From Treponema_I sp045597345 (lineage in GTDB: Bacteria; Spirochaetota; Spirochaetia; Treponematales; Treponemataceae): DNA of 5,701 nt. The notes beneath the pieces are model-generated. The model saw only the letters and a list, made by a program, of their open reading frames with translations, was not told where the DNA came from and did not search any database. A program made the position numbers and the translations under genes. The stretch spans positions 1 to 5,701 of the forward strand of contig JAZLJW010000187.1 of assembly GCA_045597345.1 (NCBI GenBank), read 5' to 3'. Every line of letters begins with the position of its first letter. The first letter of the stretch is position 1. This document shows positions 1-5,642 of the stretch, piece by piece.

Positions 1-6
1 GAGGGA

Positions 7-120
7 CAGTACAGGCAAAAATTGTTGAAGCCCGGCGTTAATGCGGCAGCATGAACTATATATAGTTTCTACGCCGGGATTCACCAATAGCGACGCTAGC
101 TAGCGGTTTTGCATGTACTG
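7..120. repeat. Nested inverted-repeat element upstream of the lipoprotein gene
   Basis: Three tiers of symmetry share one centre region. The outer arms 7-20 (CAGTACAGGCAAAA) and 107-120 are reverse complements at 13 of 14 positions. The middle arms CCCGGCGT (31-38) and ACGCCGGG (71-78) match perfectly. The core 54-67 (AACTATATATAGTT) is a perfect 14-bp palindrome. A separate perfect 12-bp palindrome, CGCTAGCTAGCG, lies at 94-105 just inside the right outer arm. There is no T-tract after the 71-78 arm, so a simple intrinsic terminator is unlikely. The layout resembles a small non-coding palindromic repeat or a MITE-like unit, or a cruciform or RNA-fold element. That it is dispersed in the genome is inference, since only one copy is visible here. 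Confidence 0.55.
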
Positions 121-153
121 GCAATCCGGTAGATTTGTGGAATTATGATGAGA

Positions 154-172
154 CCCTGAAACCAGTTCAGGG
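154..172. repeat. Short palindromic stem-loop (CCCTGAA-ACCAG-TTCAGGG)
   Basis: A perfect 7-bp stem, 154-160 against 166-172, closes a 5-nt ACCAG loop. It lies in the 5' leader of the lipoprotein gene, about 65 bp before the chosen start. No U-tract follows, so it is not a typical terminator. Short palindromes of this sequence type are, as far as I recall, common dispersed intergenic repeats in host-associated bacteria. The reading frame of the downstream gene stays open through it, which invites an over-long gene call starting at a TTG at 135. Confidence 0.5.
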
Positions 173-225
173 TGACAATAAGCAATACTTTTTACGGACA
201 TCGACGATAAAAAAAATGAAAAATC

Positions 226-230
226 GAAGG
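226..230 (+). promoter_or_regulatory. Shine-Dalgarno (GAAGG) that fixes the lipoprotein start
   Basis: GAAGG ends 6 nt before the ATG at 237, which is good spacing. The earlier in-frame ATG at 216 is preceded by A-rich sequence without a purine-rich SD, and the TTG at 135 would translate the palindrome at 154-172. Starting at 237 also gives a lipoprotein signal peptide of normal length. I saw no convincing -35/-10 pair for this gene upstream. Confidence 0.7.
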
Positions 231-236
231 AAAAAT

Positions 237-1979
237 ATGAAAAATCTTATTATCAGAATATATTTATTGTTTTCTGCTGTTTTAATTCTCACAGGTTGCC
301 CGAATAGTGTTACGAATAATTCCAATAGTTATACTCCTCCTGTAGATGATTGGGATCACGGGTACAAACATATTTCAATCCGTTGTACAAAGGCATTTGA
401 ATCAATTGATGCTATCGCATATGAGAGTACTTCTATGTATTTTCATGATGATACTAAAGATAAAGCGCTAGGTGTTCTCCCTGGAAAGTATTACGGTATT
501 CAGGCCATGTTGAAGGCAAATTATGATGATGTTTCAAATATTTCCTTTATTTCCTTTAGACTTGAAGGTAACACAAGTGCTGGAACATATTTGGCTACCG
601 AAAAGGTAAAAAATTATCATTATGGAGAAGTATATCCACTTTACATTGCAGAAGATGAAACTTCTGAAAATCTTAAAATAACTGCAATATATGATTTGGC
701 AGAAGATGTACAGGGAACCTTAACATTTACAATTTGTGAAAAATTTAACAGGGACGCTTTTTCAGAAAATAGTACTTTTGCAAACCCGACATTATTGTTA
801 GATGATGATGTTTTCTTTATCCGTGATACAATCAGGAACAATTCTGGGATAGACTATTATCTTGACTTTTCAAATTGCTGGTTTGAATTTAATACTGTTC
901 AACAGTATGCGTTTACTATACAAAATTCATCACAAGGTTTGAGAAATCTAAAAAGTATGATTCTGCCTGATTCTATTACAACAATATACGGTGGTTTTGA
1001 GCATTGTTATAATATGAAGATGGATAAGTTGCCGGCCAATCTTGAATTTTTGGGAGGGTCTGCTTTTGCGTATTGTAGTTCAATAACTATTGATCGCATA
1101 CCGGACGGTGTTACCTGCATAGATTATGATACCTTTAAGAGGTGTGATGGTATTACCTCAATTGTTCTTCCGGTAAACTTGAAAGAGCTTAATCTTTCTG
1201 CTTTTGATTACTGTAAAAACCTGTCGGTATTAAAAATTCCTGACAGTGTGGAAAATATTTATACTTCACAGTCTATAATTTTCTTTGACATTGTTGTAAG
1301 TCCAGAAAATCGGGAATATAGATCAGAAAACGGAACTCTGTATTCTAAAAATGGAAAGACGTTATACTGTGTGCCCACAACTAAAGTAGGTACATATTAC
1401 ACAATTCCATCATCGGTAACGAAAATTAAAGAATATGCTTTAAGTGGACTGCAAGACTTACAAATTCTTCACATACCTTCATCTGTTGCTGAAGTTGAAG
1501 CTCATGCAATTAGTGATTGTGCTTATCTTAAACAGATTGATATCGATTTTGCTGAAAAACCTGATGGTTGGAGTGATGAGTGGTTACAATATCCAATGCG
1601 CGTAACAGTTAATTTCCTTGGTTCGGGTAATGGTTCAGGTAATAATGGTGGAGGTACAGGCGGTGGCGGTTCTGACTGTTTTATAAGCAATGGCACGTAC
1701 ACTATAAAAAATAATACGTCGGCTCAACTGGAGTTTTCTAGTGGAGTTTTATATTTCATATATAATGGACTGCGTAAAAATCCACCTTATTCATACGAAA
1801 TGAGTGGCAATGTTTTAACTGTAACATGGGCAACTGCACAAGGAACTTTTGTCGGGACATTTCAGGTAGAAAAAATGCCTTTTGGTTATAAACTGTTAAA
1901 AAAAGATGATACAGCGGGTACATGGATAGCAACCTGGACTCATAATGATAATTTTGATGAAATGGAAATATATCAATAA
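237..1979 (+). CDS. BspA-like leucine-rich-repeat lipoprotein, probable surface protein
   Basis: The product is 580 aa. It opens with a type II signal peptide: K/R charges, a hydrophobic stretch at residues 8-18, then the lipobox L18-T-G-C21, so Cys21 should be lipidated and the protein anchored to a membrane, possibly exposed outside. A low-similarity, beta-rich segment (about 40-225) is not recognised. Residues 237-336 carry LRR_5/BspA-type repeats (pattern 'LPDSIT.I...F..C') with Cys at 257, 280, 303 and 326, exactly 23 residues apart. A second block (about 347-438) has the typical 'GTLYSKNGKTL' and 'YTIPSSVTKI' elements. A Gly/Ser/Asn linker (462-479) leads to a C-terminal beta-rich module of about 100 aa, seen (from memory) in Treponema lipoproteins. 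BspA-like proteins often bind host or microbial surfaces, but the ligand here is unknown. The gene is markedly more AT-rich than its neighbours (20 of 60 bases are G or C at 661-720, against 36 of 60 at 2401-2460 in the ribonuclease gene). It appears monocistronic and ends at a terminator. Confidence 0.85.
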   Translation: MKNLIIRIYLLFSAVLILTGCPNSVTNNSNSYTPPVDDWDHGYKHISIRCTKAFESIDAIAYESTSMYFHDDTKDKALGVLPGKYYGIQAMLKANYDDVSNISFISFRLEGNTSAGTYLATEKVKNYHYGEVYPLYIAEDETSENLKITAIYDLAEDVQGTLTFTICEKFNRDAFSENSTFANPTLLLDDDVFFIRDTIRNNSGIDYYLDFSNCWFEFNTVQQYAFTIQNSSQGLRNLKSMILPDSITTIYGGFEHCYNMKMDKLPANLEFLGGSAFAYCSSITIDRIPDGVTCIDYDTFKRCDGITSIVLPVNLKELNLSAFDYCKNLSVLKIPDSVENIYTSQSIIFFDIVVSPENREYRSENGTLYSKNGKTLYCVPTTKVGTYYTIPSSVTKIKEYALSGLQDLQILHIPSSVAEVEAHAISDCAYLKQIDIDFAEKPDGWSDEWLQYPMRVTVNFLGSGNGSGNNGGGTGGGGSDCFISNGTYTIKNNTSAQLEFSSGVLYFIYNGLRKNPPYSYEMSGNVLTVTWATAQGTFVGTFQVEKMPFGYKLLKKDDTAGTWIATWTHNDNFDEMEIYQ

Positions 1980-1991
1980 AGTACAGGTAAA
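1980..1991 (+). repeat. AGTACAGGTAAA, near-copy of bases 8-19
   Basis: These 12 bases directly after the lipoprotein stop codon match AGTACAGGCAAA at 8-19 in 11 of 12 positions and in the same orientation. The earlier copy is part of the outer arm of the inverted-repeat element at 7-120. The two copies therefore flank the lipoprotein gene and its leader. This may be a trace of insertion or recombination, or it may be chance, because the match is short. Confidence 0.3.
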
Positions 1992-2000
1992 CTGAATTGA

Positions 2001-2037
2001 TATCAGGCTCCCTTCAAGATCCTCAGGGAGCCTGATA
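2001..2037. terminator. Bidirectional terminator between convergent genes
   Basis: A perfect 13-bp stem pairs 2001-2013 (TATCAGGCTCCCT) with 2025-2037 and has an 11-nt loop. It lies 21 bp after the lipoprotein stop codon and 8 bp beyond the stop codon of the opposing ribonuclease gene. The GC-rich middle of the stem and its position between convergent genes fit a shared terminator. The U-tracts are weak: rightward it is followed by ACTTGAAACTT, leftward by TCAATTCAGTTTACC. Efficiency may therefore be partial, or the stem may mainly protect 3' ends. Confidence 0.75.
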
Positions 2038-2045
2038 CTTGAAAC

Positions 2046-4010
2046 TTACACTTCCTGGAACGTTACGCTCAATTCCGGAATATTGATGTTTCCTGCCTTT
2101 ACGGTGAGTACGGTGTTCAGCTCTACCGGGCTGGTTGGTGTGAGCAGTGTTTCCTGGGCGATGGATGGTATCAGGCAGTAGGCCTGCTTGCCGCGAAGTT
2201 CAACAACAACAGCTTCTCCTGTCCAATCCGGGTGTTGCAACAGGAAAACAAGCGTCCAGTGCAGGTCACTTTCTCGGCTTGCGCGGTTTGTGGCACTGGC
2301 AGCAGCGTCGCCGGCAGAAATACGTTCCAGCATCTCATCTTTATTCAACAGTTCACGTCCATCAATAAAGGCACGCAACTGCTGATGGCTGATAAGGTCG
2401 CTGTACCGGCGGAGGGGACTGGTAACCTGACTGTACATGGCAAGTCCAAGACCCGCATGCTGGCTTGGGGTAACACCTACACTGCGGCTTCTCATGCAAC
2501 GGCGGAGTCTGTACTGGCCGGCAAGACCTTCTGGAATGTCTTTTGGAATATCCGGCGATTCCTGGCTGACAAAAGGAAAGCTGATTCTGTTCTTGAATGC
2601 AAAACGTGCAGCTCCTTCACCGGCCAGCAGCATGAACTCGCGGACTACGCTGGATGACTGATAATGCGGTAACGGTCCAATGTCTACGGTTGCATTTCCT
2701 TCTGCGTCTTTTTTTACGGTTATATGTACCTCCGGCAGTTCGATGAATACGCCTCCCAGGTTACGGCGGCGCTGTTCGTTGCGCAATGCTGCCTCGTACA
2801 GTGGTGCAATAGCTTTTCCTGTTTCGCTGCCAGCTGCATATTCTGCATCGGCACCCTCGTAACTTAATCGTTCTACATGAACTTTTGTTTTCATAACGGC
2901 TACATCAGCAATAGATCCATCTTCATTAAGCAGGAGGCGGAAACTCAAGGCGTTGCTTTTCTTACCCGTTGCAGTCCCTGATTCATCATATTCACAGAGG
3001 CCCAGTGCGTAATCAGCAAGGCAACCTTCTGACAACATGCGGGCAGCACCTTCTGGAATGTACAGGGTGGAACCCCGGTTACGGGCAGTAACATCAATTT
3101 TGCAGCCAGGGGTTACGGTTGATGCCGGGTCTGCAATGTGCACCCAATAGTAGGTACCGTCAAAGGCAATGGCATCGTCAGGGTCCGTACTCCAGGGGGA
3201 GTCAATGGCCCATGCGGTATGGTCAAGTTCGGTGCGATCCTCATCTTTGGGGCTTTCAAGGGCTTCGGTTGCGCTCTGCATACTCAGTCCATGACGGGCT
3301 GGGTGTGGATTTTTGGTAATGGACCAGATACCCGTATCAAGAAGAATCTGATGGGCTTTTTCAGCGGTTTCCTTAAAACCTGCTTCTTTCATTACTTTCG
3401 ATTTATCGGTGCTGCCAAGGGCCAATGCTTCTACTTCCTGCATGAATTTAGCGTCCCCGGGCAGGTCAAGTTTTTTCGCTTTGAGCCGGCTGATAAATGC
3501 AGCACGGATTTCTGCTTCGTGCTCCTTTTCATATGCTTTTGCATTACGGTCATCAATTTCAGATTGAGTTCGCAGGGTAAATGATGGAAGTTCTCCGGTT
3601 GCAGTGGTTCCTGTGACAGAGAAGTGTACGTCAGTGGTCAGAATTTTATATATGGCAAAACAGTCATTTCCATTACCGTCAAGGCCTGCATAATCCAGAA
3701 TATCGCCGTAGGTATAGGTATCGTCTGCAGTTTCTTCATCACTCGTCAATAACTCCCAGGCATCTTGTAATGCAGTTGCAATTGCTGGGTTATCGCCGTC
3801 AGCTGCCTGCAATACCGGTTCAACAGAGGTGAATGGTCCTGCTGCCAGAAGGGTAATGTCTTTGTCCCGAACTTTCTGGGAACCGTACTGAGCAGGCTTT
3901 CCTGTAGGAGTTGCCGGAGCGGTGCAGAATGAAATGGTGTATTTTTCTCCAGCTTCTGTTATCAGTGCCGGTTGATTTTTATACAGAACGATATTTCCTT
4001 TGGTAAGCAT
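2046..4010 (-). CDS. RNB-domain 3'-5' exoribonuclease, RNase II family (Deinococcus/cyanobacterial type)
   Basis: The product (654 aa) is predicted to degrade single-stranded RNA from the 3' end, releasing nucleoside monophosphates in a Mg2+-dependent reaction in the cytoplasm. The RNB catalytic motif is intact: D270, D276, D278 and D279 in DSPWSTDPDDA have the same spacing as the four Asp of E. coli RNase II (D201, D207, D209, D210). HIADP follows at 291-295, the VVREFMLLA helix at 455-463, and the signature TSPLRRYSDL at 530-539 supplies the conserved Arg near the scissile phosphate. Residues 1-60 look like a small SH3-like beta domain. Residues about 203-242 (KVMKEAGF to NPHPARHGL) resemble the winged-helix of Deinococcus RNase II and cyanobacterial or chloroplast RNR1-type enzymes, in place of the two cold-shock domains of E. 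coli RNase II/R. The C-terminus (about 597-654) is a short OB/S1-like strand region. No Shine-Dalgarno precedes the ATG at 4010-4008, and a -10 box lies 6 nt away. rnb or rnr would be over-specific names. Confidence 0.9.
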   Translation of the reverse strand: MLTKGNIVLYKNQPALITEAGEKYTISFCTAPATPTGKPAQYGSQKVRDKDITLLAAGPFTSVEPVLQAADGDNPAIATALQDAWELLTSDEETADDTYTYGDILDYAGLDGNGNDCFAIYKILTTDVHFSVTGTTATGELPSFTLRTQSEIDDRNAKAYEKEHEAEIRAAFISRLKAKKLDLPGDAKFMQEVEALALGSTDKSKVMKEAGFKETAEKAHQILLDTGIWSITKNPHPARHGLSMQSATEALESPKDEDRTELDHTAWAIDSPWSTDPDDAIAFDGTYYWVHIADPASTVTPGCKIDVTARNRGSTLYIPEGAARMLSEGCLADYALGLCEYDESGTATGKKSNALSFRLLLNEDGSIADVAVMKTKVHVERLSYEGADAEYAAGSETGKAIAPLYEAALRNEQRRRNLGGVFIELPEVHITVKKDAEGNATVDIGPLPHYQSSSVVREFMLLAGEGAARFAFKNRISFPFVSQESPDIPKDIPEGLAGQYRLRRCMRSRSVGVTPSQHAGLGLAMYSQVTSPLRRYSDLISHQQLRAFIDGRELLNKDEMLERISAGDAAASATNRASRESDLHWTLVFLLQHPDWTGEAVVVELRGKQAYCLIPSIAQETLLTPTSPVELNTVLTVKAGNINIPELSVTFQEV

Positions 4011-4016
4011 GGAGTG

Positions 4017-4045
4017 AATATAACCGTATTGGGAAAAAAAAGCAA
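4017..4045 (-). promoter_or_regulatory. Promoter for the ribonuclease gene, predicting a leaderless mRNA
   Basis: On the minus strand, -35 TTGCTT (4045-4040) and -10 TATATT (4022-4017) are separated by exactly 17 nt that include a T-run. The -10 matches consensus at 5 of 6 positions and the -35 at 3 of 6. Only 6 nt separate the -10 from the ATG at 4010, so transcription would begin at or beside the A of the start codon. The absence of a Shine-Dalgarno agrees with this. An alternative minus-strand -10, TACAAT, at 4070-4065 would give a leader of about 50 nt but lacks a good -35. Confidence 0.5.
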
Positions 4046-4065
4046 TTTTTTACGGGTTTTTCTGA

Positions 4066-4094
4066 TTGTACAGACAAGTCATTCGTGCTATATT
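4066..4094 (+). promoter_or_regulatory. Extended -10 promoter for lysC-dapB
   Basis: -35 TTGTAC (4066-4071) and -10 TATATT (4089-4094) are 17 nt apart. TGC directly before the -10 supplies the TGn extension, which compensates for the weak -35 (3 of 6). The start point would be near 4101, giving lysC a leader of about 175 nt. It stands back to back with the ribonuclease promoter, with 20 bp between the two -35 boxes. Confidence 0.55.
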
Positions 4095-4100
4095 CGGTCT

Positions 4101-4276
4101 TAATCGTTGAGAACTCACCGCCGGGGGCGAGGTTCAAAAACTGTGGATAAAACCAAGCGAGGCTAACTCAATTACAAATTAACAAGAGAAATCTTCTACC
4201 AACGGAAAAGCGATGTGGTTACCATTCGCGTTGCGAAGGGAACTTTGTCTGGAACAGAGGTGTGTAGGAGGCAATT
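4101..4276 (+). promoter_or_regulatory. Structured lysC leader, candidate translational switch
   Basis: Several helices can be drawn by eye. (1) 4111-4135: GAACU pairs with GGUUC, with an inner CGCC/GGCG. (2) 4184-4195: AAGA-GAAA-UCUU, a GNRA tetraloop. (3) 4210-4229: GCGA with UCGC, and UGG with CCA above. (4) 4225-4237: UUCGC-GUU-GCGAA, exclusive with (3). (5) 4243-4259: CUUUGU with ACAGAG around a 5-nt loop. (6) 4192-4199 (UCUUCUAC) with 4264-4271 (GUAGGAGG), an 8-bp helix with two G-U pairs that would bury the Shine-Dalgarno and close a junction over helices 3 or 4 and 5. Helices 2 and 6 compete for 4192-4195, the logic of an anti-sequestor and sequestor. I could not match the leader to the lysine riboswitch or T-box consensus. 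No U-run follows, so control would be at translation. The function is inferred and no folding program was run. Confidence 0.4.
4266..4271 (+). promoter_or_regulatory. Shine-Dalgarno of lysC (AGGAGG)
   Basis: A full-consensus AGGAGG lies 5 nt before the ATG at 4277. A second in-frame ATG at 4286 is 14 nt from it, too far, so 4277 is the start. The whole motif lies in the 3' strand of the possible pairing with 4192-4199, so its accessibility may be regulated. Confidence 0.85.
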
Positions 4277-5626
4277 ATGATCGTAATGAAATTCGGTGGC
4301 TCATCAGTAGCTAATGCAGAGCGTATCCGTCATGTTACATCAATTATCAAGGCATATGCCGAAAAGAAACCTATTGTGGTATTAAGTGCAATGGGTGATA
4401 CCACTGACCACCTGCTGGAAGCTGCAGAATTAGCAGTAACCGGTGTAGTAGATATCTCAAGAATTGAGACCTTACATTATCAAACCATGACAGAACTGGG
4501 AGTGTATTCAACTTCTGTTGAAGAACTCCTGGAAGAACTGAATACCCTGTTAACCGGTATCAGCATGCTGAAAGAGCTGACCAAACGTACCCGTGACTAT
4601 CTGGTATCTTTTGGTGAACGTCTTTCTGTACGTATCGCTGCAGCCTATCTTGAAAAAGAAGGCATTCCCGCTCTGTTCTATGATGCCTGGGATGCCGGTA
4701 TTTTCTCTGATTCAAATTTCATGTCTGCAGAACTTCTGGACAGTGTATGGCAGACCATTCCTGAAAAACTGGGTGCCTACAATTCCGGTGACCAGAAAGA
4801 AATTCCGATTGTAACCGGCTTTATTGCAAAAGACCCCAATGGATACATCACTACTCTTGGTCGTGGCGGTTCAGACCTGACCGCAACCATGATTGGTGCT
4901 GCTCTGGGTGCTGATGAAGTTCAGACCTGGAAAGATGTAAACGGTATTCTTACCACTGATCCACGTATCGTAAAAGAAGCACGCCCCGTACCCGTTGTAA
5001 CCTACGAAGAAGCTTCAGAACTGGCATACTTTGGTTCTCAGGTCCTGCATCCACGTGCCATGGTACCATGCAGCAAAACCGGTACTCCTGTTCGCGTTAA
5101 GAACAGCTACAATATTGAGCACCCTGGTACCCTTATCGTTTCTGAACATGAAGAAACTCCACTGCCAGTACGTGCCATTACCTGTGTAAAACACGTTACC
5201 GTCATCGATATTATTTCTACCCGTATGCTTGGTGCCACCGGCTTCCTGGCTCACATCTTCAACCAGTTCCTGAAATGGGACATCAGTGTAGACGTTGTAT
5301 CAACCAGTGAAGTTTCAGTTTCCCTTACGGTAAACACTGACAAAAATCTGGACGGCATTGTAGCAGACCTGGAAAAAGTTGCAGATGTTTCTACCAAACG
5401 GGGAAATGCCATTGTTACCATCATCTGTGATGTTGCAAAATCAAGTAAGATTCTGGCAGCAGCCTTTGCAGCTCTGGCAAAGGAAGACTTAAACGTACAG
5501 ATGATCAGTCAGGGTGCTTCTAAAGTAAACGTAAGCTTTATCTGTGAAGACAGCGAAGTTAACCGCGCGGTACAGGTTCTGCACACCGCACTCTTTGGCG
5601 AAAAAGAAGGCGACGAAGTTCGCTAA
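4277..5626 (+). CDS. lysC: Aspartate kinase, lysine-sensitive (LysC) type
   Basis: This 449-aa monofunctional enzyme phosphorylates L-aspartate with ATP to 4-phospho-L-aspartate, the committed step towards lysine/diaminopimelate, threonine and methionine. The N-terminal amino-acid kinase domain (1 to about 285) has KFGGSSV (5-11), SFGERL (111-116), TLGRGGSD (193-200) and WKDVNGILTTDPR (218-230) for aspartate and nucleotide binding. Two ACT domains follow (about 298-449). In the first, M317, G322, F323, L324, D339, S344, E345 and V346 line up, with an offset of one, with the residues reported to contact lysine in E. coli LysC (M318, G323-L325, D340, S345-V347), so feedback inhibition by lysine is likely. 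The usual length is about 450 aa, so it is complete, and there is no homoserine dehydrogenase fusion. dapB follows after 16 bp in the same operon. The extended -10 promoter and structured leader upstream suggest additional control of expression. Confidence 0.95.
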   Translation: MIVMKFGGSSVANAERIRHVTSIIKAYAEKKPIVVLSAMGDTTDHLLEAAELAVTGVVDISRIETLHYQTMTELGVYSTSVEELLEELNTLLTGISMLKELTKRTRDYLVSFGERLSVRIAAAYLEKEGIPALFYDAWDAGIFSDSNFMSAELLDSVWQTIPEKLGAYNSGDQKEIPIVTGFIAKDPNGYITTLGRGGSDLTATMIGAALGADEVQTWKDVNGILTTDPRIVKEARPVPVVTYEEASELAYFGSQVLHPRAMVPCSKTGTPVRVKNSYNIEHPGTLIVSEHEETPLPVRAITCVKHVTVIDIISTRMLGATGFLAHIFNQFLKWDISVDVVSTSEVSVSLTVNTDKNLDGIVADLEKVADVSTKRGNAIVTIICDVAKSSKILAAAFAALAKEDLNVQMISQGASKVNVSFICEDSEVNRAVQVLHTALFGEKEGDEVR

Positions 5627-5642
5627 TCTATAGAGGATTGAT

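Noticed and set aside
1..54. Possible C-terminal tail of an upstream gene: one frame open to TGA at 52-54, another reading GTVQAKIVEARR to TAA at 39-41
   Set aside because: Both are too short to recognise and overlap the inverted repeats. Neither can be told from chance without the sequence to the left.
31..78. Integron attC site or intrinsic terminator formed by the CCCGGCGT/ACGCCGGG arms
   Set aside because: No matching GTTRRRY and RYYYAAC core sites were found, and no T-tract follows the stem.
135..236. TTG-initiated N-terminal extension of the lipoprotein
   Set aside because: It would translate the palindrome at 154-172, lacks a Shine-Dalgarno and would bury the signal peptide. ATG 237 has a well-spaced GAAGG.
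3138..3584. 148-codon plus-strand open frame, and others such as 2232-2657, opposite the ribonuclease gene
   Set aside because: They are antisense to a gene with intact catalytic motifs, lie in a GC-richer region where open antisense frames are common, and encode no recognisable protein.
4101..4276. Lysine riboswitch (L box), T-box or another known riboswitch class
   Set aside because: The context fits, but I could not find the lysine aptamer core or the T-box TGGNACCGCG motif. AGAGGTG at 4256-4262 resembles one lysine-aptamer element but lies at the wrong end, next to the start codon.
4213..4314. 33-codon upstream frame overlapping the lysC start
   Set aside because: It has no good Shine-Dalgarno, contains no Lys codons, and overlaps lysC out of frame. 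It may be chance.
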